Assembly: GCA_035296325.1 (NCBI GenBank) | Contig: DATHBD010000051.1 | Coordinates: 248,001 to 312,000 of the forward strand | Source: DATHBD01 sp035296325 | Lineage (GTDB): Bacteria; Actinomycetota; Actinomycetes; Mycobacteriales; Micromonosporaceae | Length of the DNA stretch: 64,000 nucleotides | Direction: 5' to 3' | In this document: positions 56,652-64,000 of the stretch, piece by piece | How the letters are laid out: each line of letters starts with the position of its first letter | Position numbering within the stretch: the stretch's first letter is position 1 | The notes under the pieces: generated by a model | What the model was told of the DNA's origin: nothing | Database searches by the model: none | What the model saw: only the letters and a program-made list of their open reading frames with translations | Position numbers and translations under genes: made by a program

Positions 56652-58289
56652 CTACTGCTGCTTCCGGACGACGCGGGTGACGCTCTCGCGGTCCTGCTCG
56701 CCCTCGAGCGCCTCGGCGGCCGGCTCGTTGACCCGGGTCGCCGTGTCACCGGCGAGGAACCGCTGCTTGAACTCCTTGACCGCGTCGGTGAGCCCGTTCA
56801 CGGTGTCGTCGGAGAGGTCCTTGGTCTCGGCGATGTTGGTCAGCAGCTCGGCGCGGTGCTGCTGCAGGTACTCGAGGAAGTCGGCCTCGAAGCGGCGGAC
56901 GTCGCTGACCGGGATGTCGTCGAGCTGCCCGGTGGTGCCGGCCCAGATCGTGACGACCTCCTGCTCGACCGAGAACGGCGAGTACTGCGGCTGCTTGAGC
57001 AGCTCGACCAGGCGGGCGCCCTTCTCCAGCTGGTTGCGCGACGCGCGGTCCAGGTCGGAGGCGAACGCCGCGAACGACTCCAGCTCGCGGTACTGCGCCA
57101 GGTCGAGCCGCAGCCGGCCGGCGACCTTCCGCAGCGCCTTGATCTGCGCCGCGCCACCCACCCGGGACACCGAGGTGCCGACGTTGATGGCCGGCCGCAC
57201 ACCCGAGTTGAACAGGTCGGACTCGAGGAAGATCTGGCCGTCGGTGATCGAGATGACGTTCGTCGGGATGTACGCCGAGATGTCACCGGCCTTGGTCTCG
57301 ATGATCGGCAGGCCGGTCATCGAGCCACCGCCCAGCTCGTCGGAGAGCTTGGCGCAGCGCTCCAGCAGCCGGGAGTGCAGGTAGAAGACGTCACCCGGGT
57401 AGGCCTCACGACCCGGCGGACGGCGCAGCAGCAGCGACACGGCGCGGTACGCCTCGGCCTGCTTGCTCAGGTCGTCGAAGACGATGAGCACGTGCTTGCC
57501 GGCGTACATCCAGTGCTGGCCGATGCTCGACCCGGCGTACGGCGCGAGGTACTTGAAGCCGGCCGGGTCACTCGCCGGCGAGGCGACGATGGTCGTGTAC
57601 TCCATCGCGCCGTGCTCTTCGAGGATGCCCTGGATGCCGGAGATCGTGGACGCCTTCTGCCCGATCGCCACGTAGATGCAGCGCACCTGACGCTTCGGGT
57701 CACCGGAGAGCCAGTTCTCGCGCTGGTTGATGATCGTGTCCAGCGCGACCGTGCTCTTGCCGGTCTTGCGGTCCCCGATGATCAGCTGGCGCTGCCCCCG
57801 GCCGATCGCGGTCATCGCGTCGATGGCCTTGATGCCGGTCTGCATCGGCTCCTTGACGCCCTGGCGGGCCATCACGTTCGGTGCCTGCAGCTCCAGCTCG
57901 CGGAGGCCCTCGTTGGCGATCTCGCCGCGGTCGTCGATGGGCGCACCCAGCGGGTTCACCACCCGGCCGAGGAACGCGTCGCCGACGGGGACGGAGAGCA
58001 CCCGGCCGGTGCGCTTGACCTGCTGGCCCTCCTCGATACCGGTGAACTCACCGAGGATGACGACACCGATCTCGCGGACGTCGAGGTTCAGCGCGACGCC
58101 GAGCGTGCCGTCGGCGAATTCCAGCAACTCGTTCGCCATGGTGGAGGGAAGCCCCTCGACCCGCGCGATACCGTCGCCGGCCTCGGAGACGGTCCCGACC
58201 TCCTCACGGGAGATGTCGGGCGTGTAGGAGGAGACATAGCGCTCGAGGGCGCCACGGATCTCGTCCGACGAGATGGTCAGCTCGGCCAT
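56652..58289 (-). CDS. atpA: ATP synthase alpha subunit
   Basis: The protein has 545 residues from ATG 58289 (MAELTISSDEIRG); a codon two positions upstream is less likely. The P-loop is LIIGDRKTGKSTVALD, and the alpha signature is PAINVGTSVSRVGG. A C-terminal extension of about 35 residues (AGDTATRVNEPAAEALEGEQ...) beyond the E. coli end is typical of actinobacteria, where it has been linked to blocking ATP hydrolysis. It is followed 2 bp later by atpG. Confidence 0.98.
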   Translation of the reverse strand: MAELTISSDEIRGALERYVSSYTPDISREEVGTVSEAGDGIARVEGLPSTMANELLEFADGTLGVALNLDVREIGVVILGEFTGIEEGQQVKRTGRVLSVPVGDAFLGRVVNPLGAPIDDRGEIANEGLRELELQAPNVMARQGVKEPMQTGIKAIDAMTAIGRGQRQLIIGDRKTGKSTVALDTIINQRENWLSGDPKRQVRCIYVAIGQKASTISGIQGILEEHGAMEYTTIVASPASDPAGFKYLAPYAGSSIGQHWMYAGKHVLIVFDDLSKQAEAYRAVSLLLRRPPGREAYPGDVFYLHSRLLERCAKLSDELGGGSMTGLPIIETKAGDISAYIPTNVISITDGQIFLESDLFNSGVRPAINVGTSVSRVGGAAQIKALRKVAGRLRLDLAQYRELESFAAFASDLDRASRNQLEKGARLVELLKQPQYSPFSVEQEVVTIWAGTTGQLDDIPVSDVRRFEADFLEYLQQHRAELLTNIAETKDLSDDTVNGLTDAVKEFKQRFLAGDTATRVNEPAAEALEGEQDRESVTRVVRKQQ

Positions 58290-58384
58290 CCTCAACCTTC
58301 TCTATCTGTCCGCCCGCCGGTGTCGTACCGGGGGAAAACGGTCGGGTGTTTCGCTGGAACTAGGGACCTTCGAAAGAATCGGTG

Positions 58385-59227
58385 CTAGTGGGTGAGCGCG
58401 TGGCGCGCCTGCGCGAGGCGGCGCCGCACCGTACCGTCGTAGAGGTCGGATCCGACCCGCACGCTGAGCCCACCCAACACCGCTGGGTCGATGTCGACCT
58501 GCAGCGACACCTCCCGACCGTACCGTGAGGCCAGCGCGTCGGCGAGCCGTCGCTCCTCGTCCTCGGTGAGCGGTGTGGCGGACGTGACGTAGGCGACCTC
58601 ACGGTTGCGCCGTGCCGCGGCCAGCTCGACGAGCCGGGTGAGCGAACCGCTGAAGCTGCGCCCGCCGAAGCTGGACAGAGCCAGGTCGGCCAGGCGCACC
58701 GTGACGGCCAGCGCCTTGCCTTCCAGCAGCTCGTGCACCACCGCGGTGCGGCGGGACACGTCCGTGGTCGGGTCGCTGAGGACAGCGGCCAGCTCCGGAT
58801 CGCCGTTGACGACCTGGCCGAACCGGAACAGCTCGTCCTCGACCTCGCCCAGCTGGTTGACGTGTGCGGCGGCGGCGAGCAACGACTCCACGCCGAGCCG
58901 CTCGACGGCGTCCAGCAGGTCGCCGGCGTGTGACCAGCGGCCGCGGACCAGCACGGTCAGCAGGCGGAGCGCCTCCGCGCCGACCTGGCCGGACAGCAGC
59001 CCCTGAAGCAGTGCGGCCCGGTCCTCGGCGGGGCGGGCGATGTCCGCCAGCGCCCGACGCAACCGGGGCTCACGGCGCAGCAGCCCGGCGACCATGAGGA
59101 TCTGGTCGCCGGTCCCGGCAAGCCGGGGTGCGTCGCCAGCGGTCGCGGCGGCGTATGCGTTGAGCGCTTCCACCGCCGTGGCGTACGACTCACGGCTGAC
59201 CGACGCGTCGAACGTCGAGACCGCCAT
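58385..59227 (-). CDS. atpH: ATP synthase delta subunit
   Basis: The peripheral-stalk subunit has 280 residues, longer than the ~180 of enterics but normal for actinobacteria. The C-terminal half carries the OSCP/delta signature in PLTEDEERRLADALASRYG, then VDIDPAVLGGLSVRVGSDLYDGTVRRRL. The b subunit is encoded separately, so the mycobacterial b-delta fusion is absent. It lies 52 bp after atpF and 95 bp before atpA. Confidence 0.95.
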   Translation of the reverse strand: MAVSTFDASVSRESYATAVEALNAYAAATAGDAPRLAGTGDQILMVAGLLRREPRLRRALADIARPAEDRAALLQGLLSGQVGAEALRLLTVLVRGRWSHAGDLLDAVERLGVESLLAAAAHVNQLGEVEDELFRFGQVVNGDPELAAVLSDPTTDVSRRTAVVHELLEGKALAVTVRLADLALSSFGGRSFSGSLTRLVELAAARRNREVAYVTSATPLTEDEERRLADALASRYGREVSLQVDIDPAVLGGLSVRVGSDLYDGTVRRRLAQARHALTH

Positions 59228-59279
59228 TACTGCGCCCCTCTTGTTCGCGCTGCGGGGCTCGCAAGCTCACTCCTCGCGC

Positions 59280-59849
59280 TCACCGCCGACCTCCGGCGCC
59301 GGCCGTCTCCTCATTGCTACGCCCGTCGGTGCCGAGCTCGGTGAGGAAGCGTTCAACCGTGCCGCGCTGCCGGGCCTCGTCGGCGAGCGAGTCACCGACG
59401 ATGCGGCTGGCCAGGTCGACGGCGAGGCCGCCGATCTCGGCCCGCATCTGCCGGATGGTGGTCGCCCGCTCGGTGGCGAGCGCCTCCCGCCCGGCGGCGA
59501 TGATCCGGTCGCTCTCCTCGCGGGCCTTGGCGAGCACGTCATCCTTGATGCTCACCGCGTCCGCGCGGGCTTCGTCGCGGATCCGGGCCGCCTCGGTGCG
59601 CGCGGTCGCCAGCTGCTCCTTGTACTGCTGGAGCAGTTGGTTGGCCTCGGCCTGGGCGACCTCGGCACGCTTGATCCCGCCCTCGATCGCGTCGACACGC
59701 GCCTTGAACGTCTCCTCCATGCGTGGGAAGACGTACTTGGCGAAGATGAAGAGCAGCAGGAAGAACGCGATCGTCCCGATGACCATCTCTTGCCAGATGG
59801 GTAGGACGACGTTGTGCTCAGTGCCGCCCTCTGCCGCGTAAATCAACAT
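59280..59849 (-). CDS. atpF: ATP synthase b subunit
   Basis: The protein has 189 residues. One N-terminal membrane helix (about 22-40, EMVIGTIAFFLLLFIFAKYV) is followed by a long charged coiled coil (KRAEVAQAEANQLLQQYKEQ...), forming the stator stalk with delta. It starts MLIYAAEGG after a GGAGGAA Shine-Dalgarno-like stretch. It lies 38 bp after atpE. Confidence 0.96.
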   Translation of the reverse strand: MLIYAAEGGTEHNVVLPIWQEMVIGTIAFFLLLFIFAKYVFPRMEETFKARVDAIEGGIKRAEVAQAEANQLLQQYKEQLATARTEAARIRDEARADAVSIKDDVLAKAREESDRIIAAGREALATERATTIRQMRAEIGGLAVDLASRIVGDSLADEARQRGTVERFLTELGTDGRSNEETAGAGGRR

Positions 59850-59887
59850 CAGTTCCTCCGGTCCCGGGCTGCGGCGAACGTGCAGGA

Positions 59888-60130
59888 TCAGCTGCCGGTC
59901 GAACTCGGCAGCGCGAACGCGAGCACCAGGCCGAAGAGGGCCAGCGCCTCGGAGAGCACGAAGCCGAGGAAGGCGTAGGTCCGGGTCAGGCCGGCCGATT
60001 CGGGCTGGCGGGCGGTCGCCTGGATGTACGCGGCCCAGACGATGCCAACACCGATGCCAGGACCGATGGCGGCGAGGCCGTAGCCGATCGAGTTGATGTT
60101 GCCCTGAATGACGACGTCAGCGAGTTCCAT
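59888..60130 (-). CDS. atpE: ATP synthase c subunit
   Basis: The proteolipid has 80 residues and two membrane helices joined by the polar loop QATARQPES. The proton-carrying carboxylate is Glu61 (FVLSEALALFGLVL). The ATG at 60130 has an excellent AGGAGG site 9-10 nt upstream, in keeping with the high stoichiometry of this subunit; longer in-frame starts are rejected for that reason. Confidence 0.97.
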   Translation of the reverse strand: MELADVVIQGNINSIGYGLAAIGPGIGVGIVWAAYIQATARQPESAGLTRTYAFLGFVLSEALALFGLVLAFALPSSTGS

Positions 60131-60203
60131 TGTCAATTTCCTCCTGATTGGACGCGTGGCTGTCACGCGCATTGCGGGTCGGTGCAGCGGTGATGTCAGC
60201 TCA

Positions 60204-60992
60204 TCAGTGCTCGTCCGCGAGCGAGCTTTCGAAGTAGACCGCGCTCAGCACGGCGAAGACGTAGGCCTGCAGGATCGCCACCACCAGTTCGAAAAGGGTC
60301 ATGACGATCGCGAATCCGAACGAAACCACACCGACCGCGGCGAGCCCGATGTTGCCCGTCCCGAGCAGCACGAAGCCACCGAGCGTGAACACCAGCAGGA
60401 TCAGGTGGCCGGCGAACATGTTCGCGAAGAGCCGGACCCCGAGGGTGAGCGGACGGATGATCGCGATCTGCGCGAACTCGATCGGGGTCAGGATGATGTA
60501 GAGCCACTTCGGCATGCCGGGCGGAAAGAGGTTCATCTTGAGGTACGACCCGAGCCCATGCTTACGGATGCCGAGGTACCAGTAGAGGATGAAGGTGATG
60601 GCCGCCAGTACGGCCGGGAACGCGATGTGCGTGTTCGGCGACACCTGCAGCCCGGGCACAATCCCGAAGATGTTCGTGACCAGCACGAACAGGAAGATCG
60701 TCGTGAGGTAGGGAGCGAAGCGCACACCCTGGGCGCCCATGATCTCCTTGGCGATGCCCTCCCGCACGAACCCGTACGCCGACTCCGCCAGCCACTGACC
60801 CCGGCTCGGGACGAGCTTCGGGTTGCGGTAGGCGACCAGGAAGAAGATCACCAGCATTGCCACCGCGAGCCACACCATCAACGGGAACTTGGTCAGCCAC
60901 ACACTGCCGCCGAAGCCGGGCGTGAAGATGTCCTCCGTGGTGGGCGGCCAGGGCAACTCCGCCTTCGCCAGCACCGTCGTCACCGCGCTCAC
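60204..60992 (-). CDS. atpB: ATP synthase a subunit
   Basis: The proton-channel subunit has 262 residues from GTG 60992 behind GGAGG at 8 nt. The essential arginine is in RPLTLGVRLFANMFAGH, and the last helix has VAILQAYVFAVLSAVYF. There are five to six membrane helices. The start was placed at VSAVTTVLAKAELPWPP because the longer frame upstream runs through the AtpZ-like gene. Confidence 0.96.
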   Translation of the reverse strand: MSAVTTVLAKAELPWPPTTEDIFTPGFGGSVWLTKFPLMVWLAVAMLVIFFLVAYRNPKLVPSRGQWLAESAYGFVREGIAKEIMGAQGVRFAPYLTTIFLFVLVTNIFGIVPGLQVSPNTHIAFPAVLAAITFILYWYLGIRKHGLGSYLKMNLFPPGMPKWLYIILTPIEFAQIAIIRPLTLGVRLFANMFAGHLILLVFTLGGFVLLGTGNIGLAAVGVVSFGFAIVMTLFELVVAILQAYVFAVLSAVYFESSLADEH

Positions 60993-61011
60993 TGCACCTG
61001 CCTCCACCGAG

Positions 61012-61236
61012 CTATGCGCCCAATCGCTTGATGACCAGATAGACCGCCCCCGCCGCGCCGACGAGCATGCCAACCAGAAGCCCGAAGTGGTTCGGAATCC
61101 CGAGCCACCGGTCGGCAAGCCAGCCAACGAACGCCCAAAAGCCAATGCCGGCGATCAGATAGCTGAGAGCGGTCCAACCGGCGTCCGCTCCGGACGGTTG
61201 GTCCGAGGGGCGGCGAGGCGGCTGGTCATCGGCCAT
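61012..61236 (-). CDS. AtpZ/ATPase-gene-1-like small membrane protein
   Basis: The protein has 74 residues with two membrane helices (about 23-42 and 50-68, GLLVGMLVGAAGAVYLVIKRLG). The motif WTALSYLIAGIGFWAFVGWLAD with DRWLGIP is typical of AtpZ, an accessory protein linked to ion supply or assembly of the c ring. It is the first gene of the atp operon, 19 bp before atpB. A GATACAGT -10-like sequence is seen about 18 nt before the ATG. Confidence 0.82.
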   Translation of the reverse strand: MADDQPPRRPSDQPSGADAGWTALSYLIAGIGFWAFVGWLADRWLGIPNHFGLLVGMLVGAAGAVYLVIKRLGA

Positions 61237-61280
61237 GACGCGGGAACTGTATCAGCCGGAAATCCCCGCAAGTGAAGCGG

Positions 61281-61305
61281 CCCCCGCGCGGCCATCGCGC
61301 GGGGG
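61281..61305. terminator. Strong hairpin between the glyA operon and the atp operon
   Basis: CCCCCGCGCG and CGCGCGGGGG form a perfect 10-bp stem with a 5-nt loop. It lies 67 bp after the DUF1835-like gene's stop and 44 bp before the AtpZ start. It is the clearest terminator in the window and insulates the atp promoter from upstream transcription. Confidence 0.8.
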
Positions 61306-61372
61306 TGCCATGTCATCGGCCGTTAAGGCAATTGTTGTCAGGTCTACGCTTGGCGCGGCCCACCGTCAATGC

Positions 61373-62281
61373 CTAATCGGTCGAAGTCCCGGTGGGAGGC
61401 ACGACGCTCCCCCGTTCGGGGTCCCAGCGCCACGTCACCGAATCGTCGATTCCCGGGCCACTGGGAGGGCCGGCGGGCAACCAACCGCCGTCGCGCTCCG
61501 CGAGCAGACCGCGCAGTGTCAGCGCATGCAGCGGCGGCAGCAGTTGCAGATCGCCGAAACCGATGGCCGGGTCAGCGGCCTGCACCGAAGCGAAGATCTC
61601 GGCGAGGGTACGGCGTTCGCCGCGCCCGTCATCGGCGGCGGCCAGACACAACCGCTCGGTCAGGCTCAGTCCGTCCGTGGTCCACGGCAGGTCCTGCAGG
61701 TGCCGGCGTAGCGCGTCGGCGAGGAACGGCAGTGCTGCCGCACCGCCCACCAACTCCTGCAGCCCTTTCGGGGTCGGCGCCCGCAGCGCCGCCCAGGTTC
61801 TGCGGGCCAGGTCGAGTTGCGCGGGAGTGACCGGCCGTTCCCGGCCGGCCAGGGTGGCCAGTTGCTCCGCCGTGAGCTGCCCGAACCCGACGAACACCGG
61901 TACGCCGGGGAACCGGTCTACCGACATCAACCACACCCGCTCCAGCGTGCGGGGATCATCGGCGATGCGGGACAGCACCCGGACGAGGATGAGCTGGTCC
62001 CACCGGTCGTGCTCAAACCACAGCACCACCCGGTCGGCGTCGAGCGCGGCCATCAGCGCTGCCTCCTCGGCGCGCAGTCGGGCCAGCACCTCGGCCCGCG
62101 GCAGGCCGTACGCCGCGCTGACGAACGCCGCACGCGCCTCGACGAAGCGATCCGGCGGCAGGTCGGGCAGGAGCCCTTGGCACACCGGGTCGGCGTAGGA
62201 CAGATATCGACCGGGGAAGCCGGCTGCCGGAAGCTTGACCCGCAGGTCGTCCCCGCAGCGCAGGTGCACCACCGCGGTCAC
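61373..62281 (-). CDS. DUF1835-like protein
   Basis: The protein has 302 residues from GTG 62281, overlapping the AtpI-like stop by 4 bp. The N-terminus VVHLRCGDDLRVKLPAAGFPG and the DRVVLWFEHDRWDQLILVRVL segment match the DUF1835 group of uncharacterised cytoplasmic proteins. The C-terminal half, with LSLTERLCLAAADDGRGERR, is a winged-helix-like region. It is the last gene of the glyA transcript. No function can be assigned. Confidence 0.75.
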   Translation of the reverse strand: MTAVVHLRCGDDLRVKLPAAGFPGRYLSYADPVCQGLLPDLPPDRFVEARAAFVSAAYGLPRAEVLARLRAEEAALMAALDADRVVLWFEHDRWDQLILVRVLSRIADDPRTLERVWLMSVDRFPGVPVFVGFGQLTAEQLATLAGRERPVTPAQLDLARRTWAALRAPTPKGLQELVGGAAALPFLADALRRHLQDLPWTTDGLSLTERLCLAAADDGRGERRTLAEIFASVQAADPAIGFGDLQLLPPLHALTLRGLLAERDGGWLPAGPPSGPGIDDSVTWRWDPERGSVVPPTGTSTD

Positions 62282-62700
62282 GGTCGCGGCTCGATCTCCA
62301 CGTACGGGATCTTGGCGCGGATCGTCCACACCGACTGTGCCGTACCCCAGGCGATGGTGCTGACGATGATGGCGACCCCCATCGGCGCCAGCCCGGCCCA
62401 GCCGGTCCCGGCCACCCGCCACATCAGCACGCCGAGCAGCAGGTACTTCACGATGTACGTGGCCAGCGCGGCGATCATCACCTTGCTGGGATCGATCGCG
62501 TCCACCCAGGCGACCATGACGCTCGACACGGTGTATCCGACTGCGACGAGCGCCACACCGAGCGCCGCGCCCAAGGCGCCGACCCCGCCGCGCAGCGCCC
62601 AGCCGACGCCGATACCGAGAATGAACAGGACCCCGGACGCCGCCAGGCCGGACGGGAGGTGGCGGAGCCGGTGACGCAGGGCGCCGATCGTCACCGTCAT
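62278..62700 (-). CDS. AtpI-like membrane protein
   Basis: The protein has 140 residues with four membrane helices (about 20-35, 40-60, 74-92, 104-122). Position between glyA and the atp genes, size and topology match the ATP synthase protein I family of actinobacteria, which is poorly conserved in sequence. It overlaps the glyA stop by 4 bp (ATGA) and the DUF1835-like start by 4 bp, so all three are translationally coupled. A role in c-ring assembly is inferred from position only. Confidence 0.6.
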   Translation of the reverse strand: MTVTIGALRHRLRHLPSGLAASGVLFILGIGVGWALRGGVGALGAALGVALVAVGYTVSSVMVAWVDAIDPSKVMIAALATYIVKYLLLGVLMWRVAGTGWAGLAPMGVAIIVSTIAWGTAQSVWTIRAKIPYVEIEPRP

Positions 62701-64000
62701 CGTCGGCCGGCCATCGCGGACGGGGCGGGCTGCGACGACGGTGCGCCCGGCTCCGGGTACGCCGGGAACTGCCCGACCAACGTGGTCACCCGCTCCGCCA
62801 CCTCACCCAACGTCGTCCGGCCGGGCCCGGTGGCTGGATCCGCGCGCACCGCACCGGCGATCAACGCCGCGACCTCCGCCATCTGTGGCTCGGTCATGCC
62901 CTGCGTGGTGACCGACGGAGTGCCGACCCGGATGCCGGAGGCCACCATCGGCTTCTGCGGGTCGTACGGGATGGCGTTCTTGTTGAGCGTGATGCGAGCC
63001 AGATCACAGCGCTCCTCGGCCTCCCGGCCGGTGACGCCGAGCTGCTGCAGGTCGATCAGGGCGAGGTGGGTGTCGGTGCCGCCGGACACCGGCCGCATGC
63101 CTTCGGCGGCCAGCCCGGTGGTCAGCGCCTGAGCGTTCGCCACCACCTGCCTGGCGTACGCGCCGAACTCCGGCCGGGCGGCCTCCCGCAGTGCCACGGC
63201 CTTGGCCGCGATCACGTGCATCAACGGGCCACCCTGGGTGAACGGGAAAACCGCCTTGTCGATCCGCGACGCCAACTCGGCCCGGCACAGGATCATGCCG
63301 CCGCGTGGGCCGCGCAGCACCTTGTGCGTGGTGAAGCACACCACGTCGGCATGCGGCACCGGCGAGGGAATGGCGCCACCGGCGACCAGGCCGATGAAGT
63401 GCGCCGCGTCGACCATGAGGTAGGCGTTCACCTCGTCGGCGATCTCCCGGAACCGGGCGAAGTCGATCAGGCGTGGATAGGCGGTGGCGCCACAGATGAT
63501 CATCTTGGGGCGGTGCTCCAGCGCCAGGTCGCGGACCTGGTCGTAGTCGATCAGCTCGTTGTCCCGGCGCACCGGGTAACCGACCGTGTGAAACCACTTG
63601 CCGGAGAAGTTCACCTTGCTGCCGTGGGTGAGGTGACCGCCGTGCGGCAAATCCATTGCCAGCACGGTGTCCCCGGGCACCAGGAGCGCGGCGTACGCGG
63701 CGAGGTTGGCGCTCGCCCCGCTGTGCGGCTGCAGGTTGGCGTGCTCGGCACCGAAGAGCTCCCTGGCCCGCGCGATGCCCAGCTCCTCGGCCCGGTCGAC
63801 ATCCGCGCAGCCGCCGTAGTACCGCTTGCCGGGGTACCCCTCGGCGTACTTGTTCGTCAGCGTGGAGCCCAGCGCCGCCAGCACCGAGGGCGAGGTCAGG
63901 TTTTCACTCGCGATGAGCTGCAGGCCGCCGCGCAGCCGGGCGAGCTCGTCAAGGACCACGCTGGCGATCTCGGGGTCGGACTCGCGCAGCGCGGCGAAGT
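62697..64000 (-). CDS. glyA: Serine hydroxymethyltransferase, 5' end beyond the window
   Basis: At least 433 residues are visible; the frame runs open to the window edge and lacks only the first few codons. LQLIASENLTSPSVLAALGS stands near the start, the PLP lysine is in CFTTHKVLRGPRGGM, and YPGKRYYGGC is conserved. It interconverts serine and glycine with tetrahydrofolate, feeding one-carbon units. A GTG at 63959 could start translation but would remove conserved residues (FAALRESDPEIAS), so the true start is outside. Confidence 0.97.
   Translation of the reverse strand, partial: FAALRESDPEIASVVLDELARLRGGLQLIASENLTSPSVLAALGSTLTNKYAEGYPGKRYYGGCADVDRAEELGIARARELFGAEHANLQPHSGASANLAAYAALLVPGDTVLAMDLPHGGHLTHGSKVNFSGKWFHTVGYPVRRDNELIDYDQVRDLALEHRPKMIICGATAYPRLIDFARFREIADEVNAYLMVDAAHFIGLVAGGAIPSPVPHADVVCFTTHKVLRGPRGGMILCRAELASRIDKAVFPFTQGGPLMHVIAAKAVALREAARPEFGAYARQVVANAQALTTGLAAEGMRPVSGGTDTHLALIDLQQLGVTGREAEERCDLARITLNKNAIPYDPQKPMVASGIRVGTPSVTTQGMTEPQMAEVAALIAGAVRADPATGPGRTTLGEVAERVTTLVGQFPAYPEPGAPSSQPAPSAMAGRR

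Noticed and set aside
1..64000. tRNA, rRNA, insertion sequence, prophage or integration site
   Set aside because: No cloverleaf-like stretch, transposase, integrase or long terminal repeat was recognised; gene content and codon bias are uniform.

Overview
The window reads as chromosomal core DNA of a high-GC actinomycete, most likely a member of the Micromonosporaceae or a close mycelial relative. The evidence is very high GC with strong third-position bias, many GTG and TTG starts, an unfused atpBEFHAGDC operon behind glyA, the actinobacterial mismatch endonuclease NucS, a 1,659-residue NAD-glutamate dehydrogenase, and a FilP/Scy-like pair of polar-growth coiled-coil genes next to methylmalonyl-CoA epimerase. 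That last neighbourhood and the atp block match my recollection of the Streptomyces core order. I see no tRNA, rRNA, CRISPR array, insertion sequence, prophage or biosynthetic cluster.

Layout. 1-6.4 kb: a GntR-like tail, two small unknowns, then a minus-strand run of etfB-etfA, cysteine desulfurase, mnmA and a short MetE-like protein (sulfur and tRNA thiolation, electron transfer). 6.6-15.8 kb: small DUF202 and PLDc_N membrane proteins, a ThDP enzyme with a membrane-anchored Hsp70, enoyl-CoA hydratase, DUF6232 and YccF proteins, and two ABC systems. 15.9-26.9 kb: a secreted lysyl-oxidase-like protein, a KtrB/KtrA potassium uptake pair, the giant GDH, and a lipoprotein penicillin-binding protein.

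27.1-38.3 kb: an arginase-family enzyme with a repetitive tail, a thioredoxin-TPR protein, an Asp23 protein, and an adenosylcobalamin-linked acyl-CoA block: the isobutyryl-CoA mutase large subunit icmA (Phe80/Gln198 signature), meaB, a thiolase and mce. The FilP- and Scy-like genes follow. 38.3-53.4 kb: a PadR operon with a large palindromic operator, an alpha/beta hydrolase, a phosphatase, a lone prepilin peptidase, an SDR-ALDH pair, nucS, an ABC exporter, a Tat-exported intradiol dioxygenase, 3-hydroxyacyl-CoA dehydrogenase, murA (Asp in place of the catalytic Cys), and the cobalamin adenosyltransferase pduO, which supplies the cofactor for icmA. 53.4-64 kb: DUF2550, the complete ATP synthase operon, AtpZ- and AtpI-like proteins, a DUF1835-like gene, and the start-truncated glyA.

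No clear new multi-gene system was found. The most notable non-genic signals are: (1) a dispersed 57-bp element with 9-bp inverted ends, found three times, always 26-36 bp 3' of a stop codon and in the same orientation as that gene; (2) a 39-bp near-perfect palindrome carrying back-to-back -10 hexamers between padR and a tiny divergent gene; (3) a recurrent leaderless-promoter layout, a -10-like hexamer 5-7 nt before the start codon, at about a dozen genes; and (4) a terminator-like hairpin plus possible internal promoter between atpD and atpC.
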